Positions 46,147 through 56,824 of a stretch of 64,000 nucleotides of DNA are shown here, one piece after another. Under the pieces are notes generated by a model, which worked only from the letters and a program-made list of their open reading frames with translations, did not search any database and was not told where the DNA came from. This DNA comes from Chrysemys picta bellii. Lineage: Eukaryota; Chordata; Testudines; Emydidae. The position numbers and the translations under genes are program-made. Every line of letters begins with the position of its first letter. The stretch's first letter is position 1. The DNA is taken from positions 39,918,882-39,982,881 of the forward strand of contig NC_088792.1 of the NCBI RefSeq assembly GCF_011386835.1, in the 5' to 3' direction.

Positions 46147-47021
46147 ACTTCAGGAGGCGTGGTAGATACACTAGAGGGTAGGGATCGGATACAGAGGGAC
46201 CTAGACAAATTAGAGGATTGGGCCGAAAAAAACCTGATGAGGTTCAACAAGGACAAGTGCAGAGTCCTGCACTTAGGACGGAAGAATCCCATGCACTGCT
46301 ACAGACTAGGGACCGAATGGCTAGGTAGCAGTTCTGCAGAAAAGGACCTTGGGGTCACAGTGGACGAGAAGCTGGATATGAGTCAACAGTGTGCTCTTGT
46401 TGCCAAGAAGGCTAACGGCATTTTGGGCTGTATAAGTAGGGGCATTGCCAGCAGATCGAGGAACGTGATCGTTCCCCTTTATTTGACATTGGTGAGGCCT
46501 CATCTGGAATACTGTGTCCAGTTTTGGGCCCCACACTACAAGAAGGATGTGGAAAAATTGGAAAGAGTCCAGCGGAGGGCAACAAAAATGATTAGGGGTC
46601 TGGAGCACATGACTTATGAGGAGAGGCTGAGGGAACTGGGATTGTTTAGTCTCCAGAAGAGAAGAATGAGGGGGGATTTGATAGCAGCCTTCAACTACCT
46701 GAAGGGGGGTTCCAAAGAGGATGGAGCTCAGCTGTTCTCAGTGGTGGCAGATGACAGAACAAGGAGCAATGGTCTCAAGTTGCAGTGGGGGAGGTCCAGG
46801 TTGGATATCAGGAAAAACTATTTCACTAGGAGGGTGGTGAAACACTGGAATGCGTTACCTAGGGAGGTGGTGGAGTCTCCTTCCTTGGAGGTTTTTAAGG
46901 CCCGGCTTGACAAAGCCCTGGCTGGGATGATTTAGCTGGGAATTGGTCCTGCTTTGAGCAGGGGGTTGGACTAGATGACCTCTTGAGGTCCCTTCCAACT
47001 CTGATATTCTATGATTCTATA
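46147..47021 (+). mobile_element. CR1 LINE 3' end, young copy
   Basis: A 5'-truncated CR1 whose coding end is uninterrupted (46159-46935), followed by the typical 3' UTR 'ggggttggactagatgacct' and tail 'atattctatgattctat'. Its uninterrupted frame and near identity to the tails at 15494 and 53695 suggest a young insertion. It is nested in the Harbinger intron. Confidence 0.93.
46159..46935 (+). CDS. CR1 reverse transcriptase C-terminal fragment
   Basis: 258 codons without a stop. The catalytic FADD motif lies upstream and is not included; the fragment starts at the segment [20 protein letters not shown] right after it. It continues with [58 protein letters not shown] and [13 protein letters not shown], and ends at LDKALAGMI with a TAG. 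This is the thumb and C-terminal part of a CR1 ORF2 of about 900-1000 residues. It is a dead fragment despite its clean frame; the in-frame ATG is coincidental. Confidence 0.9.
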   Translation: MVDTLEGRDRIQRDLDKLEDWAEKNLMRFNKDKCRVLHLGRKNPMHCYRLGTEWLGSSSAEKDLGVTVDEKLDMSQQCALVAKKANGILGCISRGIASRSRNVIVPLYLTLVRPHLEYCVQFWAPHYKKDVEKLERVQRRATKMIRGLEHMTYEERLRELGLFSLQKRRMRGDLIAAFNYLKGGSKEDGAQLFSVVADDRTRSNGLKLQWGRSRLDIRKNYFTRRVVKHWNALPREVVESPSLEVFKARLDKALAGMI

Positions 47022-48157
47022 CTTTTTAGTCCTTGCCAGTGCAGCTACTGGAAAATAAGGTCTATATGTCCGGGGATAGAGCTGAAATCCTCATGAGACA
47101 TCTCCATGAAGCTCTCCTGGAGGTAATTGGAAAACCTTTGCATGAGGTTCCTGGGGAGAGCGGTCTTATTGTGTCCTCCGTGGTAGGAAACTTTTCCGCG
47201 CCAGGCTATCATCAAGTACTCTGGGATCATTGCCTTGCAGAGCATGGCGGCATACGGCTCTGGTTTTTGCTGGCTTTCACGCAGCATGCGTTCTTTCTCG
47301 GCCTCAGAAATCCTCAGCAGAGTGATGTCGCTCATGGTGACCTGCTTAGAATTAGGGGAATGTTACTATTGGGACTGCTTGCCTGTTCCTTTACAGAACT
47401 GTCACCAGCGGTTTACAGGCATGCGGTGAAGGCGGGAGAGGGGCAGCATACAGGGATCTTTCCCGGGGATAGCCGCGAGGGGGTGGGACAGGGGCAGAGT
47501 TCATGCTTGCTGGATTGCCGGCAGCAGGAACTGGCCAACGCTAGGAACATTGCTTTGAACGTGAAAGGAGGGCACTGCTATAATTTAAGTTTTAAGCAGC
47601 CAAAAGTCTACGGCTTACCATGTCAGCCTGCTACCCGAATTCCCCTGTCCTGCCCCGCTTGTCTGATCTCCACTGAAAGACCCCAGGTACTGAATGTGAA
47701 GGCCGAAAATTCGACCTTGTCCTGATTGCGCATGTGATAGGTGCTGTGCATGGTCTTGTTCACAGAGAAAGACTATGTTCATTGTTCACAAAAAATTATC
47801 TTTGTGAGGAATTCACTCCCTTTTTCCCATCCCACAGCTGCGACTGTCTCCCGACCTAGCCTGGCAACCCCCTCCCAGAGGCTGGCGCAGATTAGGCGGA
47901 GAAAGAAAAGGACACGGGACGACATGTTCTCAGAACTTATGGGCTGCTCCTGAGCCGAGGCGGCCCAGCAGACCCAGTGGAGGGAGAACATGTCACAATA
48001 CCAGTGAGCACACAGCGAACGGGAGGAGAGGTGGCGGCAGGAAGACCAGCAGGCGACTCAAACGCTGCTTGGACTAATGAGGGAGCAAACGGACATGCTC
48101 CGGCGCCTTCTGGATGTTCTGCAGGACCGGAGGCAGGAGGACAGAGCCCCGCTGTAG

Positions 48158-48960
48158 TCTATCTCTAACCGCCCTCCCCCGCCACAAAGTCCCATACCCT
48201 CCTCACCCAAAGTCCCAAGAAGGAGGGGTGGCAGGGGCCATGAAAACTGTCACTCCACCCCTACAGACTGCTCAAGTACCAGAAGGCTCTCATTCCCAAA
48301 AATTTGATAAGTCCTTTCCTTCCCGCCTCACCCAAGCCCCCGTCCTAGTTTCATCCCCTAACTGTGTAGTTGCTAATAAAAGATACGTTTCTGTTAATTG
48401 CTGTTTCCATCATGTTCTTTTAGGGGAGAGTGTGTTTGAATGGGGAAAAGGGGGTGGTAATTGTAGAGGACAGTCACCCGTACCAGGGTACAGACACGGG
48501 GGCAGGTTCAGCAGAAGGTCACACACACATTGCAGTCACTAGGCACCCTGGTCAGTCTGGGAGGTGGTTTTCATGTTCTGTGTGGGGGGGCCATGTGACT
48601 TTGTGGTGGGGGAGGGCGTTTAGGGATCTTATGCAGCGGTCCTTATCCTGGATCACAGAGCCACGCAGCAGGGGATCTGTAACCGTCCCCCCCCCGCCAC
48701 AAAGTCACATAGCCCCCACACACAGAGTCCCGAAAAGGGTGGCAGGCTCCCTTGAAACAACCAGTCCACTACTGCGGACTGCTCTAGGAGCAGGAGCCTG
48801 TCATTCTTCGAGTTTAGAAGCGTTCTTTCCATCACTACGCCCGCTCCCCACCACAGTCTGCATCCCAGTTTCAACACTTTACCGCGAAATCCGTAATAAA
48901 GAAAATGGTGTTCATTAACAAAGTTCCATTTACTTTATTTTTAAACCTGTGTTGGAAGGG
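48158..48960 (+). repeat. duplicated 3' UTR of the Myb-like gene, two poly(A) signals
   Basis: Two diverged direct copies, 48168-48400 and 48680-48915. Each contains 'ccgccacaaagtc', a 'ggactgctc' or 'agactgctc' motif, and a poly(A) signal (AATAAA at about 48373 and 48893). Confidence 0.65.
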
Positions 48961-49065
48961 GGGGGGGGGACGGGGTGAACGGGGTATGTAGCTGGAGAGG
49001 ATAGTCAACATTAACTGGGTAAAGAAACAGGGGCAGGTTCAGTTCTCTTTAAACAAACTAAATAG

Positions 49066-50106
49066 TCACAGGTTACCCTGCTCACTGAGGAACCTAGCTT
49101 TCAAAGCCTCCCGGATGCACAGCGCATCCCGCTGGGCTCTTCTAATCGCACAGCTGTCTGGCTGGGCGTAATCAGCAGCCAGGCTATTCGCCTCAACCTC
49201 CTACCCCGCCATAAAGGTCTCCCCCCTTGCTCTCACAGAGATTGTGGAGCACACAGCAAGCTGCAATAACAATGGGGATATTGGTTTCGCTGAGATCAGA
49301 GCGGGTCAGTAAGCTTCTCCATCTCCCCTTGAGACGGCCAAAAGCACACTCCACCACCATTCTGCACTTGCTCAGACGGTAGTTGAAGAGTTCTTTTTCA
49401 GTGTCCAGGGCGCCTGTATAGGGCTTCATGAGCCAGGGCATTAGCGGGTAGGCTGGGTCCCTGAGGATCACTATAGGCATCTCCACATCCCCAACAGTTA
49501 TTTTCTGGTCCGGGAAGTAAATACCTTCCTGCAGCTGTCTAAACAGACCAGAGTTCCTGAAAACATGAGTGTCATGAACCTTGCCTGGCCATCTGACGTT
49601 GATGTTTGTAAATCGTCCCCTATGGTCCACCAGTGCTTGCAGCACCATTGAAAAGTAGCCCTTTCGGTTAATGTACTGGCTGGCCTGGTGGTCCGGTCCC
49701 AGGATAGGGATGTGAGTTCCATCTATAGCCCCACTGCAGTTCGGGAATCCCATCGCGGCGAAGCCATCTATGATGACCTGCACGTTTCCAAGGGTCACTA
49801 CCTTTGACAGCAGTAGCTCAACGATTACGTTGGCTACTTGCATCACAGCAACCCCCACGGTAGATTTGCCGACGCCAAAGTGGTTCGCGACTGACCGGTA
49901 ACTGTCTGGCATTGCAAGCTTCCAGAGGGCTATGGCCACTCGCTTCTGGACAGTCAGGGCTGCTCACATCTGGGTGTCCTTGCGCTTCAGGGCAGGGGAC
50001 AGCAACTCACAAAGTTCCAGGAAAGTTCCCTTCCGCATCCGAAAGTTTCGCAGCCACTGTGATTCATCCCAGACCTGCAGCACTATGCGGTCCCACCAGT
50101 CCGTGG
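49066..50106 (-). pseudogene. HARBI1-like: Harbinger DDE transposase (N-terminally truncated)
   Basis: Harbinger transposases cut and re-join the element at TWA targets. The recognisable reading starts at PTDWWDRIVLQVWDESQWLR (about 50106) and includes the helix-turn-helix-like GVGKSTVGVAVMQVANVIVE. The DDE triad is visible: D in CSGAIDGTHIPILG, D in GKVHDTHVFRNSG, and E in VECAFGRLKGRWRSL. Two breaks occur. An in-frame TGA lies at 49964-49966 (between KRKDTQM and AALTVQKRV), again a probable CGA to TGA change. A frameshift near 49200 moves the last ~44 codons to another frame, ending at 49066. The N-terminal residues of the frame (MDNRVQRDHS...) are LINE sequence read out of frame. Confidence 0.88.
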
Positions 50107-50870
50107 GGTACGGACATTTCAAGTTGCAAGAAACATTTGTTTTTCGACTGCATTGGGAGTGATCCCTCTGGACACGGTTATCCAATTAGGTATGGTGGGA
50201 TAGCCTATATTTGGGGCACCTTTTCTAGCGCCTTCCCTGTGAGGATAAATGGGGTGAGCAGAGGGGTTCCTAAAAAGGCCTGCTCAGTCATGACCGCTGC
50301 TGCCCAAAATGCCCCCTCTATCCCAGTCTGGGGCACATGACGACCATCGTGCAGTCACCGCCTGCATGTGGGTCTGTGACTAGGTGACTCCTGGTGATCA
50401 CTTCACCTATCCCCATTATCACTCGCCACAAGACTTTTATGGGTAGGGGTGGAGAAAAAGTTTTTCTGTAAAAGAAGCCAGCACGTGAGTAGTTTAATGT
50501 GGGGGAGCTGATGCACACAAGCAGCCACACAAAACTTGGCGGAAGAGGCACCTGTGTCCGGTGGCAAGGAGGTCCAAGACGACTGGGGGTTTCTCCTCTG
50601 TTGCAGCCTTCGTCCGCCTTCACAGCTGATGAGAGGTAATACTGCTTCATCTGCCTGTTAGGCCGTTGAGGTCTTATATTAGATTGTGCTGTGCTGCACT
50701 TTGTCTGGTACCTCGACTTTTACTTTACTGCCATGGGTGACCCTACCAGGAGTACAGGACGCCAGACGGCATCGCTCTTAGGGTCTTAAGTATACGCAAG
50801 CTTCTCTACCACGTCAAGGTGGCAGCCCAAGGAGAAGTCTGCTGAGTACCTTGTGACTGTTGGAATAACT
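50107..50870 (-). mobile_element. LINE 5' part: leader and start of endonuclease
   Basis: On the minus strand the segment at 50107-50230 reads GAPNIGY... then EKQMFLAT, a TGA, NVRT. This is the start of the LINE endonuclease (consensus ATWNVRT; TGG became TGA). It is the 5' end of the same LINE that resumes at 45005. Upstream (to about 50870) lies leader sequence with 'ccatgggtgaccctaccagg' and 'ccacgtcaaggtggcagccc' on the + strand, a signature of the 5' region of this LINE group. The middle of the endonuclease, about 200 codons, is missing. The outer edge is approximate. Confidence 0.65.
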
Positions 50871-52249
50871 CAACTCATGCACAGTGAAGACTTGCTGGGT
50901 AATTTAAAATAGTATTTCTTGGACTTTTCACAGCTAAACACAACCTTTGTTTCCATTATCTCTGTATTATAAAAACCACCTCTATGCTGGAAGTTAAAAT
51001 TATGCATTAGACCATATACATCTATCAATGACTGTAAAAGCATGAGCAACAATAATTGCAAACTTTCCATAGTTCTCATTAGCTAAATACATCCTAACTG
51101 ATGCGAAGCTTTAGGTTAGCTATTGACTGGACATGCTTGCAGGCTGTACCTGGGCAGTGCAGGTGCCATGTATTACTGCTACTCACTGGATACTGTACAT
51201 TTTTAAACAAAATCAAGATAGGATCCCTGTCAATTTGTTGTGCTGTTTTGGAGATGTTAATAATTGAACATATGTGCTATGATATTAACTCCTTTAAAAT
51301 GGGGTTTGAAGAACAGTTCCAAAGTATGGGGCACTTTAATATTTGGGGTCAGACTGTGGCTAGCCTCCCTGTGTAGGTCCCAAGGAGCTTTTCTCCCACT
51401 TTTGCCCCTAGCACAGGGACACTAGATGAAGAGAACAGGGATGTACAATGAGGAGGAGGGAGAGTCCTGTTTGGATACAGAGGCAAGGTACACTGCACTT
51501 TATTAAGGGCTCACCCACAGATTGCACTTAGCCTGATCCCCAGGGCACTCCAGGAGTCCCCATGCACAATGGTTCATGGAGCAACCCCTTCGGTGATCAA
51601 TATGGGCTGGTGTATAATAGGCACAATTTTGCCCTTAAAACAATATTTTGTGTGACAGGTGGGAAACTGTTGGATACAGAGTATGAAAATAAAAAATACT
51701 ATTAGGTCTTAATGCCACATAATCACACTTCATAGAAGACTACTCCCTTGAAAGAAAAATCTTTATTTTTCACTGTAGGGTTGAACAGCTGTGAGAAGAG
51801 AAATTTATAACTCAGTCAATATTTCAAAAATATTCATATGCCTTTATAGTTAAATCTCCCCAGGGAAAGGCAAAGAGTGAAAGCAGGACATCTATTACAG
51901 TGAGTGAATGTGGTTACAGAAATTGAATTATATTGCACAGCCAAGCTATCCCCAAACAATCACCTCTCACAACTGATTTTATTTGTTGTTTCAGTGCAAC
52001 TAAAATCTGAGAAACATGAAATCACACCATCACTGCCACTCAGCTCAGAGTTCAACATACTTCTTTTATAGTATTTACACAGCTAGCCTACAGCCCACAA
52101 ATTAATAGACACTCCTCCTTTGCTGAAATACCAGTACAACCCCACACTTCTAAAGCATACTATATTACTCTTCATTTTTTTCATTCAATCAAGTGCGTAG
52201 AACAATTCAGAAATTAATAAAACTCCATTCTTAATGTTACCCTTTTACG
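50871..52249. other. no recognised feature
   Basis: AT-rich unique-looking DNA. Short frames only. Confidence 0.45.
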
Positions 52250-52253
52250 GGTG

Positions 52254-53651
52254 TGTGACATGCTGTATCTCAAAATAGCACCCTATAACCCCCATATTCA
52301 TCATTTGTATATTGTTGAAATGTTTCATACAAAGTATGTCTTGTAAGGTACCATATGAAAAGTCATGATCTGCTGAAACTCATTGTTCTGTCAAAATATG
52401 TGTATCATCATTGTATATGGAATTATGATAGTTTGCTATATGGTTGTTATTGGAATATGGTGTGAGTTTGGGAGATGCCCACTGCTAGCTTTCCAGTGAC
52501 AACAAAGGTGGTGACCCACACTCCGTTTAAGCGACCATCATGAGCCACTGACCAGCAGGGGAATTGTAAACAAGAGATTTACAATTCTGTAAGAGACAGT
52601 TGCACAAGCACCACACAATGAGGATTGCTCAACTCTGTGACTCAGCAAGATCCACCAGGACATACCTGCACCAGTATCTTCCCTGGGACATGAATTGAGA
52701 GTATAAAATAAGGGGCAGTGGCACCAGGAGATCACTTCTCTCCTCCCCCACCTACTCCGAAGGCAACAAGAATGCTGGGAAGACAAAGACTTTGAACTGA
52801 GGAGATTGGCTGAGAAGGAAATTCAGCCTATGTATTAAGAACTGTAACCTGCCCACAATGTCCAGTGGTGTGAGAAAAGCTGTTTGATTCAACTCTTGCT
52901 TAGTCTGAAAGTTAGGATTTAGAATGCATGTTTTCTTTTTATTTTCTTAACTTTCTCTGTCCTTTATGCCTACCACTTATAATCACTAAAATGTATCTTT
53001 CTGTAGTTAAACTTATTTTAAAGTTTTATCCTTACCAGTGAGTTTGTCTAAAGTGCTTGGGGGATCTGCTGAGGTTACAAAGACTGGTGCATGTCCACTA
53101 TCCTTGATGAAGTGGTGAAGTAATTAATGAGCTTGCATTGTTCAAGAGAAGGTCTTGAGCACTGTAAGGCGATACAAAGCTGGGGGCTGTGGGGATTTGC
53201 TGGTGTCTCCCTATGTATAGTTCATGAGTGGCTTAGGCCTTGGCTACACTCGGGACTTCACAGCGTACATACAGCTCTCGCAGCGCTGTATGTACTCCAC
53301 CTCTCTGAGGGGAATAGCTTGCAGTGCTGCGAGCGAGCGTGCAGCGCTGCAGGTTCTGATTACACTGGCGCTTTACAGCGCTGTACTCACTGCGCTCAGG
53401 GGGGTGTTTTTTCACACCCCTGAGAGCAGGAAGTTGCAGTGCTGTACACCGCCAGTGTAGCCAAGGCCATAGAGAGCATAAATGCAATCTACCTGGGTGT
53501 GTCTCTGAATGCTGGTGGCTAAGTGATAACAGCACCTGCAGGGATTTGCTGCTTGTCACTAGCAAAGCATCATGAGAGACAGCCGACGTTGGAGAGTTAA
53601 GGGGACACAATGGTCCCACAGTTCCAAGTTGTACCCGGGGATCCCATCACA
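52254..53651 (+). mobile_element. solo LTR, split by a Harbinger MITE
   Basis: Starts TGTGACATGC and ends CCCATCACA. The 4-bp flanks GGTG (52250-52253 and 53652-53655) match. A TATA box GAGTATAAAATAAGG lies at about 52699-52714, with pyrimidine-rich sequence after it, fitting U3/R. The body is near 1160 bp once the MITE is removed. No internal coding region adjoins. A turtle LTR retroelement (ERV or Gypsy). Confidence 0.78.
53236..53468. mobile_element. 233-bp Harbinger MITE in the LTR
   Basis: Perfect 15-bp inverted ends GGCCTTGGCTACACT / AGTGTAGCCAAGGCC, flanked by TTA (53233-53235) and ATA (53469-53471). The interior has 'agcgctgtatgta', 'tacagcgctgta' and related inverted pairs. The terminus resembles the autonomous Harbinger at 45006. 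Confidence 0.92.
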
Positions 53652-53692
53652 GGTGCTACTGTCATTACAGATGCAGACTTATCCTCCATCAC

Positions 53693-53900
53693 TAGAATCA
53701 TAGAATCATAGAATATCAGAGTTGGAAGGGACCTCAAGAGGTCATCTAGTCCAACCCCCTGCTCAAAGCAGGACCAATTCCCAACTAAATCATCCCAGCC
53801 AGGGCTTTGTCAAGCCGGGCCTTAAAAACCTCCAAGGAAGGAGACTCCACCACCTCCCTAGGTAACGCATTCCAGTGTTTCACCACCCTCCTAGTGAAAT
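53693..53900 (-). mobile_element. CR1 LINE 3' end fragment, minus orientation
   Basis: Begins 'agaatcatagaatcatagaa' and runs back through the CR1 3' UTR into the end of ORF2 (minus reading [20 protein letters not shown]). Nearly identical to the tail of the copy at 46147. Confidence 0.93.
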
Positions 53901-55434
53901 AAGAGCCCAGACAGAGAAAGGTGGCTATTTTAGCCAAAGTAATAAAAAGGCTTACCAGTTTGATTCCCTTCCTGTATTTCCTCAAAAGGGCAAATGGGAA
54001 TTGAGAATCATGGGGGAGTTGAGGATTAGGATGAAACAAAGTGGGGTCATCAGTGCTTAATTTGTGCCAGGGCTTGCCAGGGCTCCTCTAGGCTTGTCAG
54101 TTCATAGCTCTGGCACCTCTGGGCTTGCTGTGGCAGTTATGAATGTAAAAAAATTGCTTGATTCCCAGCACCTCTTTCATTACAAATTAAGTGGTAGGGG
54201 GTTCATCACTTAGTAACACTGAGGAAGGGGCACAATATTTTTGGTAATTCTACTGAAACAAGTGATCAAACATACACTACATCTTAATTCATGTGCTGTG
54301 CTATCAGGGAGATGGTCCTCAACCTTTTCTAGTGTTGTCTCCATGCAGGTCCCGCATGATATTTCCCATCACCACATCAGTGATAATGATTGGCATCAGG
54401 CATCTCTGTACCTTTGCTTTGCTACCTGCACTAATTTCAGTGCTCACTTTGAAATCCTCCATTGATTGTAATTAAGCCTATCTTAGGGTTGCAAACTTTT
54501 ACTTCTAGATATCAAGCTATTTACTCCACAACAACAGAAACAAAACCAAAAAGCCCACACTCATGAATGTAGTTAGAGTGAAATATGTTGTCATTTTCTA
54601 AAATTGCTTTATACAGATTGCTAGGGTCATGATGAATCATTGAAGTGAAAGGGGGAAGAGGTCTGTTTATATCAGAACCACTAACAGAGACAGAATCTTA
54701 AGGCATTCTTTCAGACTTGTAAATCTCTCATTTTCTTAGAATTCTTGTCTCTTATTAAATAAACAGAAGAATGCAAGTTCTCTCTGGATTTTGTGCCTGT
54801 TTTCAAAAATGCCTGATTTTCATATGATGAGTCTTCAGCACTTTCTGAAAATGAGGCCCCTTTAAGATGCAAACTTGGGACCCCAAAATGTAATCACCCA
54901 GAATCACTAGTCACTTTTGAAAATTTAGTCCTTAGTATATAGAGTAAAAAAAGTATTTATTGGACTTCACTGACATATAACCACAGCTCCACAAAACTTC
55001 CAAAATTTGACACAAACATTTAGTTTAGCTAAAATTTGAAGTATAACAGTTCAGTTAGTCAGATTTTCCAGTTATAAATTTTCCAATTAATAGATTACTC
55101 TACAAGAATGAACACTACTCTATCTACATATACAAAGATACTCCTCCCATATCTTCCTCCAGCCTGTCCTCTGATGCCTTTCCAACCTCCCTAAATGCCT
55201 TGGGGAAAAGATGGGCCTTACAGCAAACCCAAATGGTTAAAGTAATGATTTCTGTTGCTTCCTTACAATTTCTAAATGCACTCTGCTATCTCAAAAGAAA
55301 GCAGCAGTGAGTTCAGTACTGTTTTAGATTACCACATCATGTTACACTTCATCAGATTGATTTAAACAAGGAAATTACAAAGCAGTAGTTACAAATATGT
55401 TAACATCTCCCTTGACATGAAACAAATGGCAGAC
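53901..55434. other. no recognised feature
   Basis: Unique-looking AT-rich DNA. A short stretch around 54050-54190 ('gtgccagggcttgccagggc') may be an old repeat edge. Confidence 0.4.
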
Positions 55435-55437
55435 TAA

Positions 55438-55698
55438 GGGTATGTCTAGACTATCGCCAGATTGGTGGCCAGCAATCGATCCAGCGGGGGTTGATTTATC
55501 ACGTCTAGTCTAGAGTGCTCTCCCGTCGACTCCTGTACTCCACTGCCGCAAGAGGCACAGGCAGAGTCGATGGGGGAGCGACAGCAGTTGACTCACCGCA
55601 GTGAGTAGATCTAATTATGTCAACTTCAGCTACATATTCACGTAGCTGAAGTTGCGTAGCTTAGATTAATCTCCCACATCCCCAGTGTAGACCAGGTC
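55438..55698. mobile_element. 261-bp Harbinger-like MITE
   Basis: Left GGGTATGTCTAGAC and right GTGTAGACCAGGTC termini, flanked by exact TAA at 55435-55437 and 55699-55701. Inner inverted pairs (TCTAGTCTAGAG; CAACTTCAGCTAC...GTAGCTGAAGTTG at about 55620-55656) suggest a fold-back element. Confidence 0.85.
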
Positions 55699-55701
55699 TA
55701 A

Positions 55702-56816
55702 GGGAATCATCTTGCTCCACTGAAGTCAATGAGAGTTTTTCAATTGGCTTTATTGGAAGCACAATCAGGACCAAATATCTGTGGGCTGCCATTTTAACAG
55801 CAATTCCTACAGGAAAGCCTGATGACAAGCCAAGTCAGGAAGCTCAGAGGTGTAGCCAGAAACACAAGTAACAGATGATGATTTCCATATTTTTTGGGGG
55901 GTAAAAATTATAAATTTGACATGGATACACACGCAGAACTGAAAACATCTCAGAGAGATACAGCACTCAGGTCCCATCATGTAGGTGATGACAAGATAGC
56001 CAGCTATACTAGCTGCTTCAAGCTTCATTATTTTATACTAAACCTTTTTATTAATAGCACCTTTTAAAGAAATAATGATTTCGGATGTAATCCATGCTCT
56101 CACTGGAGTCAACATGAGTTTAGCCACTTGTTTACATGGAAGCTTGAGAAGGCCCTTCAGCATGACTCACATTGGAATAAGTGAGCAGAAGCCATTTTAT
56201 AATCCATTGCACTTTTCTTTCAAGTCAGGGTCCTTAAGAATTCAATATGTTGAAGAATTCTTACTTAAGAATTACACTTTTTTGGAGCAGGAACAGTTTG
56301 TACAGCACCTAGAACAATGGGGCGAAATTTAGTTATGACCATTAGACATTACCACAACCTGAATGTTAAATATTATATTATTAATAATGATTAGCTGGAT
56401 TGTCAGTATTTTCCCCAGCCTTCCCAAATTCCCTGTGTTCAGAGGTATAACAGGGCACGGCTCTGCTCCTGTCTTCTTCCCCACAGAAACTGCACTGATT
56501 ACGTGAGGTGTGCACTCAGTGACCTTTTATTTCAAGTTCTCTCCATCATTACAACTACAGTCCCCATACCACAGTCTATTTACAATATTTACAGAGCTAC
56601 TGGCCCTCTCCTCAGAACCTGAGGGGAACAGAGGTCTCCCTTTTCTGAGATCTCTATGTAACTGGGCTGAGCTAGTCCTGTTCTTCCCCTCCAACTTCCT
56701 TCCTGTGCCTCTTTATCAGATTTGGGCTGACGGGCTAATTGAATCTTTATCCCACACAGCCCGCCAGTTTGATTAGCTAATTACGCCAATCAGCTTCCTC
56801 TGGTGAAATAATTAGC
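55702..56816. other. no gene recognised; ancient repeat relic at 55703-55790
   Basis: 'actgaagtcaatgagagttt' is a typical fragment of an old sauropsid repeat. The rest is unique-looking. Confidence 0.4.
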
Positions 56817-56824
56817 ATGTAAGT

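Larger units (their letters stand above)
45973..47837 (+). other. intron of the Harbinger Myb-like gene
   Basis: GT...AG intron. It holds a degenerate repeat, a CR1 (46147-47021), and a region (47030-47760) with a 96-codon minus-strand frame at 47045-47335 and a + frame of 230 codons at 47033-47725. I recognise neither frame; they could be remnants of another insertion or simply chance. Confidence 0.65.
45423..48157 (+). pseudogene. Harbinger Myb/SANT-like DNA-binding protein (two exons)
   Basis: Harbinger's second protein binds DNA and helps bring the transposase to the nucleus. Exon 1 runs from ATG 45423 (MQSQNRKRAPAWTDREVLD) to 45972 and includes the helix-rich block NAKIYEKISKAMTERGYSRD, CRVKIKELRQAYQKTK and an acidic stretch (GEDEEGDEEDEA). 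The donor GTAAGT is at 45973-45978. The acceptor CCCACAG ends at 47837 (phase 1). Exon 2 opens with PSLATPSQRLAQIRRRKKRT and continues to a TAG at 48155. In-frame TGA codons break it at 45522-45524, 47951-47953 and 48005-48007. The reading continues cleanly on both sides of each, as expected if CGA became TGA. The intron is 1865 bp because it holds a CR1. Confidence 0.85.
45006..50106. mobile_element. Harbinger (PIF) DNA transposon, right end lost
   Basis: The left terminus GGCCTGGTCTACACTAGG follows a TTA target triplet (45003-45005). The MITE at 53236 has the same terminus type. The element carries the two standard Harbinger genes, a Myb/SANT-like protein (+) and a DDE transposase (-), converging on each other. 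The right inverted repeat and the transposase N terminus are absent; the element stops at about 50106 against LINE sequence. A CR1 (46147-47021) sits in the Myb gene's intron. Confidence 0.88.

Noticed and set aside
47033..47725. 230-codon + frame as a host gene
   Set aside because: It lies in the intron of a transposon gene, shows no domain, and a competing frame exists on the other strand. Kept only as a finding.
49964..50185. Genuine transposase N terminus starting MDNRVQRDHS
   Set aside because: These residues are LINE endonuclease-leader sequence read out of frame; true transposase sequence begins only at about PTDWWD.
4020..53651. Full-length endogenous retrovirus
   Set aside because: The LTRs belong to different families or orientations and none is joined to gag, pol or env sequence; all look solo or partial.
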